From assembly GCA_963805405.1 (NCBI GenBank), contig CAWDUC010000010.1, forward strand, positions 1 through 64,000: a stretch of 64,000 nt of DNA, given 5' to 3'. Of the stretch, positions 46,963 through 58,571 are shown one piece after another. The stretch comes from JAEUMG01 sp963805405 (GTDB taxonomy: Bacteria; Pseudomonadota; Alphaproteobacteria; Rhizobiales; Aestuariivirgaceae). A program made the translations under genes and the position numbers. Every line of letters starts with the position of its first letter. Position 1 is the stretch's first letter. The notes under the pieces were generated by a model that was given only the letters and a program-made list of their open reading frames with translations, made no database searches and was not told where the DNA came from.

Positions 46963-48048
46963 TCAAAGTGTTCCGGCAGCCGACCCGATCCCGGCATCAA
47001 GCGCGACGAAGCCGACGATCTTCTTGACCTCGTCGATAGATCGGGCGGCGCAATGGCCTCGGCCCGGGCGGCCCCGTCGGCAACCATGATCGATCTGCAC
47101 AGGATCCGCCGGCAAGCCGTTTCATCTCCGCGCCGATCGGACCGAGTTTGTCACCGCAAGGTCGACCAGCGCATTCTTGAAGGCCGAAAACTGGCCGCCG
47201 CCCATACTCCCTCAGAACCTGGCTCCACGGTCTGGCCGGAAAGGGCGGCATAGATCCCGAGCCAGATTGTCGCTTCGGGTCGCTCTGTCCAGACCCTCGG
47301 CCTCGCTGGGCAAGGCTCGGGATCGGTCTTGGCCTTGCTGATCTTCTTGGCGATCGTGTCGGCATCGTCGGTCAGGTTGATGCGCGACAGGTCTGAAGGG
47401 TCGGATTTGGACATCTTCTTGGTGCCGTCGCGCAACGACATGACGCGCGTCGCGGGTCCGGTGATAAGCGGTTCGGGCAGCGGGAAGAAGCCGTCCTCGA
47501 AAGCCCGCTTCGGCGATGCCCTCGGCAAAGTCGATGTTGAATTTCTGGGCGATGTCGCGCGGCCAGTTCCAGATGCTGCTTCTGGTCCTCGCCCACCGGC
47601 ACATGCGTGGCGTGATAGGCGAGGATATCGGCGGCCATGAGATTGGGATAGACGTAAAGCCCGACGGAGGCGTTCTCCTTGTCCTTGCCGGCCTTTTCCT
47701 TGAACTGCGTCATGCGGTTGAGCCAGCCCATGCGGGCGACGCAATTGAGACCCAGGCGAGCTCGGCGTGCTCGGCACCTGGCTCTGGTTGAAGATGATGC
47801 TGCTTCTTGGGATCGATGCCGCAGGCGATATAGGCCGCCGTTACGTCGCGGGTATTGCGCGGCGCAGTTCCTTCGGGCTCCATGCCACAACGGTGATCGG
47901 CGTGCAGGTCGACGACGCAATAGATGCATTCATGGCTGTCCTGCATGTCGGATCCAAGTTGCTTGATGGCGCCCAGATAATTGCCGAGATGCAGATTGCC
48001 GGTCGGCTGCATGCCGGAAAAACACGCTGCTGGAACGGAGACGGTCAT
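46963..48048 (-). CDS. trpS: Tryptophanyl-tRNA synthetase (multiple frameshifts)
   Basis: Class I synthetase charging tRNA-Trp, about 361 codons, the family length. N-terminal FSGMQPTGNLHLGNYLGAIK carries the HIGH-like motif; the KMSKS loop is in GTKKMSKSDPSD. Other pieces read MGWLNRMTQFKEKAGKDK, VPVGEDQKQHLELA and, at the C-terminus, DEVKKIVGFVALD. These lie in at least four frame segments. As the enzyme is essential, the breaks are almost certainly base errors. Confidence 0.92.
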
Positions 48049-48131
48049 CGTCCTTGCAATCCTCATATGGCGGAGCGGGTTTATGCCCGCAAAATGGCAC
48101 TAAGTGCAAGGCCTCAGGCGGGCGACAAAAC

Positions 48132-49705
48132 CTAGCGCCGGACCATCTTCGTGAATTCGGCCCAGCGCATGGCCTGGGTCAAATGGGCAAGGGTGAAGTA
48201 GAGCCAAGACCCGAGGACAACGAGCCGAGAAGGCGCCAGCGCCCTGAGCATCAAAGGATGCGCCGGCGGCGAAAAGTCGGCCGCATGGCTACAAGCCTGC
48301 AAACGAGGACGCGCACCCATGACCGACGCTCGAAGGCAGGATGCGCGGCAGAGCGCTTGCGGAGCGTTCATCAGGCGCGTAGTGACCGCGCCGCTCAAGG
48401 TCGAGCACAGCAGGACTCGCATTGACCCAGGCGGCGATGGCGGTCGCCAGCGCGATTCCGACATGGCCAATGTAGCGGGACAACAAGAAGACTCATCGCG
48501 ACATTCACGGTGACCGAGAGCATCGCAAACATCATCGGCCGCTGGGTGTCCTCGCGCGCGAAAAAGCCCGGTGAGAAAATCTTGTTCATGGAGAAGGCGG
48601 GAAGGCCCAAGCGCGAAGGCGGCAAGCGCAGTGGCGGTCGCGACCGCATCGGCTTCGGTGAAGACGCCATGCTCGAAACAGCGTTGACGATCGGCAATGG
48701 CGATGACGATCAAGCGCGACCGTCGCCGGCACGCGTGAGGAAGATGGCGAGCTCGAGAGCGCGATTCTGGCGCTAGCAGCGCGCCCCGTCTCGTCATCGG
48801 CGCGCAAGCGCCGCGCCATATCGGGCAGCAGCACCACGCCGATCGCAACGCCGACGACGCCCAGCGGCAATTGATAGATGCGATCGGCGTAATAGAGATA
48901 GGAGACGGCGCGGTCGATGGTGGTGGCGATCATCGTCGCGATCAGGAGGTTGACTTGCGTGATGCCGCCGGCAACGATGCCGGGAATGCCGAGCTTCACC
49001 AGGCGCACGACATCGGCATTGATGTGCGGCCAGCGCAATCGGAGACCGAATGCCGGCGCGCCGGCAGGCGATCGTCAGCAAGAGAAATTGCGCGACGCCT
49101 GCGACGCAGACGCCCCAGACCAGCGCATAGCCGGTCGTCGGCCGGATCGCCCCAGCCCGCGCCACTCGACGATCGCAACGTCGCGATCATCACGAGATTG
49201 AGCAGGATGGGTGCGGCCGCCGCGGCGGCGAAACGCCTGCAGGCTGTTGAGCACCCCGCTCTGCAGGGCGGTGAGCGACATGAAGAGGAGATAGGGAAAG
49301 GCGATCCGCGTCATCGTGCACCGAGAGATCGAAGTTCTCGCGGATCATCCGCAAAGCCCGGCGCAATCACATACATGAGGAGCGGCATGGCGATCTCGGC
49401 GACCGCCGTGAAGACGCAGCAGCCAGGCGAACAACACCGCATAGACGTCCTCGGCGAAGCGCTTGCGCTCCGCCTCGCCGCCTGGTCCAGGCGCTTCGCG
49501 AACAGCGGCACGAAGGCCGAATTGAAGGCGCCTTCGGCAAACAGAGCTGCGGAACAAATTGGGAAAGCGGAAAGCGACGACGAAGGCTTGCGCGACGGGG
49601 CCGGTGCCGACCACCGAGGCGATCATCATGTCGCGAATAAAGCCGAGGTCGCGGCTGACGAGCGTGATAGCCGCCGACCGTCGCTGCCGATCTGAAAAGA
49701 GACAT
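48132..49705 (-). CDS. murJ: Lipid II flippase MurJ (multiple frameshifts)
   Basis: Polytopic membrane protein that flips lipid II for peptidoglycan synthesis; extent about 524 codons, as expected. Recognisable pieces are MSLFRSAATVGGY at the start (ATG 49705), MMIASVVGTGPVAQAFVVAFRFPNLFR, MTRIAFPYLLFMSLTALQSG, VNLLIATMIATTIDRAVSYLYYADRIYQLPLGV and GVAIGVVLLPDMARRL. They are spread over all three frames with many indels. It is followed by trpS and preceded by glnD. Confidence 0.88.
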
Positions 49706-49741
49706 GGGTTACTTGTGCTCTAGGCGGGCGATGGCGCTGTT

Positions 49742-52552
49742 TCACAAGCGGTCACGAGGCTTGCGACCTTGGCAGTCGGGGCGAGCGCCGCTCGTCAATG
49801 CCTTCTCGATCTGCTTCTGCCGGTTGTGCGCTGGTGATTTTCCCGCCGGTGAGATCGGTGACGTAGAACACGTCGACCGCCTTTTCGCCAAAGGTGGTGA
49901 TATGGGCCGAGGCGATATTGAGGTTCAGGCCGAAAAGCGCTTCGGTGAGATCATGGAGAAGCCCGATGCGGTCGAGGCCGTTGATCTCGATCACCGTGTA
50001 GCGGTTGGACGAATCGTTGTCGATGATGACGCGCGGCTCGACCGAAAAGGCCTTGATGCGGCTTTGCGGGCGCTGCAACCGAGCGCACCAGTTCGCGCAG
50101 GCGCAATTCGCCGCGCAGCGCCGGCCGATGCAGATCGGCGACGCGTTCCGCCCGCCTGATCTCGTCATCATCGGTCCTGGAATTCGCGCTGGATGAGGAT
50201 CGTGTCGAGCGCCATGCCGTCGGCCGTGGTGAAGATCTGGGCGCCCGCGATATTGGCGCCCGCTGCGGCGCAGGCGCCGGTGATCAGCGCCAGCAGCCGC
50301 GGATGGTCGGGCGTGTAGATGGTAAGCTCGGTGATCGCGGTGAAGGCATCGGTATGGACGGCGGTGGCGACGGCTGCTGCGCTGCCGCCGCATTGGCCAT
50401 GAGTTCGTCGTGGGTGAGCTGGCGCTCGGTTTCAACGGTCAGCCAATAGGCATCGTAATGGCGCGACGCAGGCCTTGCGGCTGCGCCTCGTTCCAAGTCG
50501 GGCAATGCCGGCAAAGAACTTGGCCTGCGCCTCGGCGACGCGCTCCTTGCGCGACACGCTGCGTATGGCCGCCGCGAGAGAACGGGCTCGGCCTCGAAAT
50601 AGAGCGTGCGCAGGAGCTGGCCCTTCCAGCCGTTCCACACGCCGGGGCCCACGGCGCGAATATCGGCAACGGTCAGGATCGAGCAGGAGCTTCAGCCGTT
50701 CGGGGCTCTGCACGATATGCGGCAAAATCGAGAATGGTCTTGAAGTCGTTGAGATCGCGCATCTGCGCGGTCTCGCTCATCAGCAGATGATGCTGGATGA
50801 GCCAGGCGCAGGTTTCGGTTTCGGCCGGCGACAGCCCGAGGCGCGGCCCGAGCGTCCGGGCAATCTCTCGCACCGGCTATGCGAATGATCCTCGTCTGCG
50901 GCCCTTGGCGATGTCATGCAGGAAGTACCGCGACATAGAGAGCGCGCCGGCTGGTGAGCGTCGGGAAGATCTTGGTCGACAAGGGATGTTCGTCCGGCCA
51001 AGCGCGCCGCGCTCGATCTCGGCGAGACATGCCGACAGTGCGGATCAGATGCTCGTCCACTGTATAGTGGTGGTACATGTTGAACTGCATGAGCGCGACG
51101 ATGCGGCCGAATTCCGGGATGAAGCGGCCGAGCACGCCGGCTTCGTTCATGAGCCGCAGAATGGTTTCGGGATCGCGGCTCTCGGTGAGGAGATCGAGAA
51201 ACGATCGGTTGGCTTCCGGATTGGCGCAGAGCGCCTTGTCGATCAATGGCAGTGAGCGAGCGCACCAGCTTGAGCGCATCGGGATGGATTTCGACATCCT
51301 TGCGATTCGGCGATGGCGAAAAGCCGCAGCAGGTTGACCGGATCGCGCGCAAAGACCTGAGTCGTCTGAGATGCCGAGCCGGCCGCCCTCGATGCGGAAG
51401 CCGGCATGGCCGGCAACATCGACATTGCGGCGCGGCGCGAAGCGGCTGAAGACACGCGCCAAGGTCGGCGCGGATTTCATCTCCTTGGCTTCGAGGCTGG
51501 CGCAGAGGATCCGCGTCAGGTCGCCGACTTCCTTGGCGATCAGGAAGTAATGCTTCATGAAGCGCTCGACATGGCGCAATCCGCCATGCGCCTTGTAGCC
51601 GAGGAGTTCGGCAAGTTCCGGCTGCTTGTCGAAGCTCAGGCGATCATCGCCGCGTCCCGATAGTGAAATGCAGGTGGCAGCGCACCGCCCACAGGAAGTC
51701 TTCGCACTTCTTGAAAGTGGCGAGTTCTTCTCGCGTGAACGCACCCTTGACCGCCAGTTCTTCGGGGGAATTCACGGCGTAGATGAACTTGGCGATCCAG
51801 AAAAGCGTATGGAGATCGCGCAAGCCGCCCTTGCCGTCCTTTACGTCGGGCTCGACCAGATAGCGGCTGGCGCCCGACTTGTGATGGCGCTCGTCGCGCT
51901 CGCCGAGCTTGCTGGCGATGAAGGATTTCGCACCGCCGGCAACGATATCCTTGCGAAAGCGTACTGTCAGTTCGTCGAAGAGCGCCTTGTCGCCGCAAAT
52001 GAAGCGCGCTTCGAGAATGGATGTGAGGATCGTGTTGTCGGTCTTGGCGAGCCTGATGCATTCATCGACGGAGCGCGTCGCATGGCCGACCTTCAGACGC
52101 GCATCCCACAGCGAATAGAGTACGAATTCGACGATGCTCTCGCTCCACCCCGTCTGCTTGTAGGGGAGGAGAAAGAGCAGATCGACATCGGAGCCCGGCG
52201 CCAATGTGCCGCGCCCATAGCCGCCGACCGCAACGATGGCGATGCGCTCGGCCTCGGATGGATTGGGCGAACGATAGAGCGTGCCGCGCGCGAATTCGAA
52301 CAGCGCCTCGATGATCTCGTCCTGGCGCTCGGAAAGAAACATGGCGCAATGCGTGCCGCGCCCGTCGCGCATCAGATTGCTTTCGGCCTCGAGCCGCGCC
52401 TGCGCCAATTCGGCTTTGACCAGTTCGACCACCTGCTTGCGCGGATTGGAGGTCGACGCGGTGCGGTCGAACGGCAATTCGCGCAATCGCTGCCGGAGGC
52501 TGGAGGCCGCCTCGCTCGGTCCGCCGTGGCTGGCGATGGCTTGTTTGTTCAC
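49742..52552 (-). CDS. glnD: Bifunctional uridylyltransferase/uridylyl-removing enzyme GlnD (multiple frameshifts)
   Basis: Nitrogen sensor that uridylylates and de-uridylylates PII proteins. The first ~300 residues are intact, with the nucleotidyltransferase motif GGYGRGTLAPGSDVDLLF. Later pieces give the HD-region MYHHYTVDEHLIR, LIQHHLLMSETAQMRDLNDF and C-terminal ACT domains such as YTVIEINGLDRIGLLHDLTEA and ITTFGEKAVDVFYVTDLTGG. Total about 937 codons, normal for rhizobia. ATG 52552 overlaps the mutS stop. Confidence 0.93.
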
Positions 52553-55255
52553 GTGGCTTTGCCTGTCAGGGCCTTCAATTCATAAATAAGCGCCAGAGCT
52601 TCCCGAGGCGTTAATTCATCGGGGAGGACCTGGCCAAGCCTTTCCTCGGCCTTACTCTTGGCCGCCGGTCTGGCGCCGCTCTCTGGCCGCATGGCGGAGA
52701 ATAATGGCAGATCGTCGGCAAGCGCCTGATGGGTTGCCGAATGTTCGCTCTTTTCGAGAAGATCCAGCACTTCCCGCGCCCTACCGACCACAGCGGGGGG
52801 CAGGCCTGCGAGCTTCGCCACCTGGATGCCGTAGGAGCGATCCGCCACGCCCGCCACCACCTCATGCAGGAAAATGACGTCGCCATTCCATTCGCGCACT
52901 TTCACCGTCGCGTTTGCAAGGTGCGTAAGCCGTCCGGCGAGTGCGGTCAGTTCGTGGTAGTGTGTGGCGAAGAGCGCCCGGCACTTATTGACCTCATGCA
53001 GATGCTCGACACTCGCCCAGGCGATCGACAGCCCGTCGAATGTTGCCGTGCCGCGCCCGATCTCGTCGAGGATGACGAAGGAGCGTTCGCTCGCTTGATT
53101 GAGGATGGCGGCGGTCTCGACCATCTCGACCATGAAAGTCGATCGCCCGCGGGCAAGATCATCGGCCGCGCCGACACGGCTGAACAGCCGGTCGATCACG
53201 CCGATCCTGGCCGCGCTCGCAGGCACGAAGGAGCCCATTTGCGCGAGCACGACGATCAGGGCGTTCTGGCGCAGGAAGGTCGACTTGCCGGCCATGTTGG
53301 GGCCGGTGAGCAGCCAGATGTTCCGCCCCTCCTTGGTGAGGTCGCAATCATTGGCGATGAAGGCGCCATCGCCTTTCGCGCCAAGCGCCTGTTCGACCAT
53401 CGGATGGCGGCCATCCTTGATTGCGAAGTCGCGCGAAAGATCGATCTGCGGACGCACATAGCGGCGCGTCTCGGCGAGTTCGGCCAGCCCCGCCGCGACG
53501 TCGAGACGCGCCAAGGCGCCGGCGATCTGCGATATCGATCGCGAAGCGGCTTCGACTTCGGCGCAGAGTTTTCCGAAGACGTCCTGCTCAATGGCGAGTG
53601 CGCGTTGGGCTGCGGCAGCGATCCGCTGTTCGAGCGATGAGAGTTCAAGCGTCGTGAAGCGCATTGCGTCCGCCACCGTCTGGCGGTGGATGAAGTCGCT
53701 CGCATGCGCGGGCGACTGCAGGATTGCTGCATTCTGCGCCGAGACCTCGATGAAATAGCCGATGACGTTATTATGCTTGAGCTTGAGCGACTTGACGCCG
53801 GTCTTGGCAGCATAGTCGCTTTGCAGCCCGGCGATCACCTTGCGCGTATCGTCGCGCAAAGCCCGATGTTCATCGAGATCACCCAGATATCCGTGGCGGA
53901 CGAAGCCGCCATCGCGCGCCAGCAAAGGCAGTTCATCCAGGAGTGCATCGCTGAGATGCCCGGCGAGCGTGCCTGGCACAGTATTGAGATCGGCGAGTAT
54001 CCGCGTAAGGCCTTCGGGATAGGCAAGGCTTTGCGTGGGTTCGCGCAGGATCGCGGCGATGTCTTTCGCACCGGCAAGCCCGGCCCTGAGGGAGCCCAGG
54101 TCACGCGGGCCGCCGCGCCCGACCGAAAGCCGCGCCAATGCACGTTCGCTGTCGGGCAGGCTGCGCAACGCGACGCGCAGGCGTTGGCGCAAATCGCGTG
54201 TTTCGACGAGATAGGCAACCTCGTCCAGCCGCGCGTTGATGAGGGCAGGATCGGCGAGCGGATTGGCGAGGCGATCCGCGATCAAGCGCCCGCCTGCAGC
54301 GGTGATCGTCAGGTCGACCGCGCTGAGAAGGCTGCCGTGTTTGTCGCCCGAAAGCGTGCGCGTGAGTTCGAGATTGTTGCGTGTCGCGGCATCGATCAGC
54401 ATTGCCGCATTGGCCGCTTCGCGCCGCGGCGGTCGCAGCAACGGCGTGCGACCGACCTGCGTCAGAAGCACGTAATCGATGAGCCCGCCAAGGGCCGCGA
54501 TCTCCGCCCGACTGAAATTGCCGTAGGCATCGAGCGACGCGACGGCAAAGTGCTCGGCAAGGCGGCGCTCGCCGGCAAGGCTGTCGAAGCGGCTCGCCGG
54601 CAATGGCGTCGTGACAACGCCGCTCTGCCGCAGGGCTTCGCTCACAGTACTATCGGCAAGCAGCGTGTCTGCAACGATAATCTCGCTCGGCGCGAGCCGC
54701 GCTATATCGGCGGCGAGCCGCTCGGGCCCGCTGCTCATCGCAGCGACCTCGCCGGAAGAAATATCGCTCCAGGCAAGGGCGAGTTCGCCATCGCCCTTCA
54801 CGCGCGCCAGTGCGGCGAGGTAGTTATTCTGCCGTGCTTCGAGGAGTGAATCCTCGGTGAGAGTCCCCGGCGTCACGAGCCTTACGACATCGCGGCGAAC
54901 CACCGATTTCGAACCGCGTTTTTTTGCAAGTGCGGGATCTTCCATCTGCTCGCAGACCGCGACGCGATGTCCCTGGCGGATCAGGCGTCTGCAGATAGCC
55001 GTCTGCCGCATGGACCGGCACGCCGCACATCGGAATGTCTTCGCCCTGGTGGCGCCCGCGCTTGGTGAGCGCAATGCCGAGCGCCGCCGCCGCGATCTCC
55101 GCATCGGCGAAGAACATCTCGTAGAAATCGCCCATGCGATAGAACAGCAGGTAGCCGGGATTGAGCGCCTTGATCTCGTGATATTGCTGCATCATCGGCG
55201 TGGCACGCTGGTCGCCCGCCGCAAGCCCCTCTTCGATCGCCCGCACCTCGTTCAT
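52549..55255 (-). CDS. mutS: DNA mismatch repair protein MutS (one frameshift)
   Basis: About 902 residues. N-terminal mismatch-reading FYRMGDFYEMFF (Phe-x-Glu), connector and lever domains, ATPase Walker A GPNMAGKSTFLRQN, Walker B FVILDEIGRGTATFDG and the TATFDGLSIAW/HYHEL segment. The first ~90 residues are in another frame, with the break at about 54985. It recognises base mismatches and small loops. Operon mutS-glnD on the minus strand, divergent from maeB. Confidence 0.96.
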
Positions 55256-55388
55256 GCCGCCTGTTTAGCGCATCTAAGGCCAAAGGGTAGCGGCTTCGGC
55301 AAGGCCCGCGTCAACGGGCTTGAGCGCGGCGCCGCCACTGTCTAACCTGCCTTTCCGGCCCTGAAGGTCGGCTCGAGAGTGGGATTTT

Positions 55389-57667
55389 ATGAGTATCGAC
55401 AAACGGCCGAAGCGTCCGACCTTCACCGAACAGGAAGCACTGCTTTTCCATCAGCGCGGCAAGCCCGGCAAGCTTGAGATCAATCCGACCAAGCCCATGG
55501 CGACGCAGCGCGACCTATCGCTTGCCTATAGCCCGGGCGTGGCGGTGCCGGTACGGAAGATCGCCGAAAATCCCGATACGGCCTATGATTATACGACCAA
55601 GGGCAATCTCGTCGCGGTGATCTCCAACGGCACTGCGATCCTGGGGCTTCGGCGATCTGGGGGCGCTTGCCTCCAAGCCGGTGATGGAAGGCAAGGCCGT
55701 GCTCTTCAAGCGCTTCGCCGATGTCGATTCCATCGATCTTGAGATCGACACCCGCGACGTCGATGAATTTGTCGGAGCGGTGCGCTATCTGGGGCCATCC
55801 TTCGGCGGCATCAATCTCGAAGACATCAAGGCGCCCGACTGCTTCATCATCGAGCAACGCCTGCGCGAATTGATGGACATTCCGGTCTTCCATGACGACC
55901 AGCACGGCACCGCTATCATCGCGACCGCCGGTCTCATCAATGCGCTCGAAATCACCAATCGCAATCTCAAGTCGGTGAAGCTCGTCTGCAATGGCGCAGG
56001 CGCGGCGGCCATCGCCTGCGTCGAACTCATCAAGTCGATGGGAATGCCGGGGGAGAACATCATTCTCGCCGATTCCAAGGGTGTCATCTACAAGGGTCGC
56101 ACCGATGGCATGAACCAATGGAAGTCGGCCCATGCGGTCGAGACCAAGGCGCGCAGCCTGGCCGATGCGCTCGAAGGCGCGGATATCTTCCTCGGCCTCT
56201 CTGTCGCTGGTGCTCTCACGCCTGCAATGGTCAAGAACATGGCGGCAAATCCGATCATCTTCGCCATGGCCAATCCCGATCCCGAGATCACGCCCGAAGA
56301 TGCCGCAAGCATAAGGAGCGACGTCATCATCGCCACCGGGCGGTCCGACTATCCCAACCAGATCAACAATGTTCTGGGCTTTCCCTATATTTTCAGGGGC
56401 GCGCTCGATGTCCGCGCCCGCACCATCAACGACGAGATGAAGATCGCCGCCGCCCGCGCCTTGGCTGCGCTTGCGCGCGAGGACGTGCCCGATGAAGTCG
56501 CCGCCGCCTATTCCGGAACGCGCCTGCAATTCGGTCCGGGCTATTTGATTCCGGTACCTTTCGATCCGCGGCTCATTTCGCGCATTCCGGTGGCGGTCGC
56601 CAAGGCGGCGATGGAATCGGGCGTTGCGAGGAAGCATATTTCCGATCTCGACGACTATGCGGCGCAACTCTCCGCACGTCTCGATCCGATCGCCGGCACC
56701 TTGCAGAACATCTATGGCCAGGTGCGCGTCAAGCCGCGGCGCGTGGTCTTTGCCGAGGGCGAGGAAGATCGCATGATCCGCGCCGCCAACAGCTTTGCCA
56801 ATAACGGGCTGGGCACCGCGGTGTTGATCGGCCGCGAGGACCACATCCAGACGACGCTCGCCGCCAATCGGCTTGAGCTCCACGACAATGTCGAGATCCT
56901 CAATGCGCGCATTTCCGAGCGCAACATCGATTACGCCAATTTTCTCTATGAGCGCCTGCAGCGCGACGGCTTTCTTTTCCGCGATTGCCAGCGTCTCGTC
57001 AATCAGGACCGCAATGTCTTCGCTGCCTGCATGGTGGCGCTCGGCGATGCCGATGCCCTGGTGACGGGATTGACGCGCAATTTCTCGATCGCGCTCGATA
57101 ATGTCAGGCGTGCCATCGACGAGCGTCCCGGCCACCGCCCGATCGGCGTGTCGATGGCCTTGGTGCGCGGCCGCACGGTCTTCATCGCCGATACCTCGAT
57201 CCATGAATTGCCGACTTCCGAGGAGTTGGCCGATATCGCGCAGGAGGCGGCGGGCGTGGCGCGTCGCTTCGGCTATGAGCCGCGCGTCGCCTTCCTGTCC
57301 TACTCGACCTTCGGCTATCCGCGCGGCGAGCGCGCCGAATATGTGCGAAAGGCGGTCGCCGTTCTCGACCAGCGCGATGTCGATTTCGAGTATGACGGCG
57401 AGATGGCCGCAGACGTCGCCTTGTCTCGCGAGGCGATGGCGCTCTATCCGTTCTGCAGGCTCTCGGGTCCCGCCAATGTTCTGGTCATGCCGGCCGCGCA
57501 CAGTCGCCTCGATCTCGACCAAGATGCTCCAGCAATTTGGCGGGGTGACGGTGATCGGACCATTGCTTACCGGCCTCGACAAGCCGGTGCAGATTGCTTC
57601 CATGTCGGCGACCGCTTCCGATATCGTCAATCTCGCGGCGATTGCCGCCTACGACATCAACCGCTGA
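55389..57667 (+). CDS. maeB: NADP-dependent malic enzyme with phosphotransacetylase-like C-terminus (two frameshifts)
   Basis: About 759 codons. N-terminal malic enzyme part: YSPGVAVPVRKIAENPD, FHDDQHGTAIIATAGLINAL and VCNGAGAAAIACVELIK for NADP. The C-terminal half from about residue 440 (VKPRRVVFAEGEEDRMIRAA) resembles phosphate acetyltransferase and acts as a regulatory domain in characterised homologues. Breaks are near 55650 (one extra C before GDLGALASKP) and near 57510 (before STKMLQQFGG). It decarboxylates malate to pyruvate. Rhizobia usually carry two such enzymes (Dme/Tme); which one this is remains open. Confidence 0.93.
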
Positions 57668-58514
57668 GCCGCCAGTTCTTTTTCGCGTGCCCCGAAATGC
57701 GTATAATAGCGCGCATTGATCGCCGAGACCGGCAGCACGATCAACACATCGACCGTGTTGAACTGCGGATCGATCGACCGCGCCCTCGCCGATATAGCAG
57801 CCGAGCCGCAGATAGCCCTTGATCAACGGCGGCAGAAGCCGGAGCGCGGCCTTGGGATCGACGTCTTCGCGCGGCAGCAGCTTCATTTCGACATAGCGTG
57901 AGGCCTGTGCGCGAACCTGCCATTCCGGCGGCGCCGCGCAGAAATGCGCAAGATAGCTCAAGGTCATCGCATGGGCCTGTGGATCGGTGCCCTCGAGGCT
58001 CGCGCAACCAAGCATGACATCGAGGCCGTGAAACCGCACATAGTTCCAGATGCCCTGCCAGAGAAGTTCGACCACCGGCCGGGTGCGATAGGGTTTCAGC
58101 ACGCAGGAGCGCCCGAGTTCAAGGAATTGGAGCTCGGGCTTGGCGGCGATCAACGGCGCGATGTTGAACTCATCCTGCGTGTAGAAGCCGCGATTGGCTT
58201 CCGCAACGCTTTGCCGCAGCAACCGATACGTGCCCACCAAGGTGCCATCCTTGACCTGTATGGGGTCGGTGATATCGGGGCGCCCTGGACTTCACAACCA
58301 GTAGATGATCGCAAATCGCATCGAATGAATCGCTGTCGCGGCGCGTGTTCCGCGACAGCTCGTCAGGCCGCGCCGACAATTCTTCGTAGAAGACGCGATA
58401 ACGCAGATGCTGGGCCGCATCGATATCCGCCGCGCCGTCCGCAATTCGCACAATCAGATCGGCCTTGGCCCCAATGACACTGCCAGCCTGCATCAACCCC
58501 CGCATGTTATTCAC
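57649..58514 (-). CDS. olsB: Ornithine-lipid synthesis N-acyltransferase OlsB-like (two frameshifts)
   Basis: About 288 codons, GNAT fold. HLRYRVFYEELSARPD, the FDAICDHLLVV segment, VGTYRLLRQSVAEANRGFY, ELGRSCVLKPYRTR and GCASLEGTDPQAHAMTLSYL match OlsB proteins that transfer a 3-hydroxyacyl chain to the alpha-amino group of ornithine. Breaks lie near 58280 and 57775. The start is GTG 58514 or ATG 58505. Its 3' end overlaps the convergent maeB by 19 bases. Confidence 0.85.
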
Positions 58515-58571
58515 CTAACGGCCAAGATTGCCATAGGCGCGCCGTCAATGAAAGTTTTGCGAATATGGCGC

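Noticed and set aside
55480..57630. A 716-codon open frame on the minus strand
   Set aside because: Antisense mirror of the well-supported malic enzyme gene, with low-complexity composition.
31500..57700. Pseudogenes by true decay (miaB, trpS, murJ, glnD, flavoprotein)
   Set aside because: Conserved motifs are intact on either side of every break, lengths match the families, and several of the genes are essential; sequencing error is simpler.
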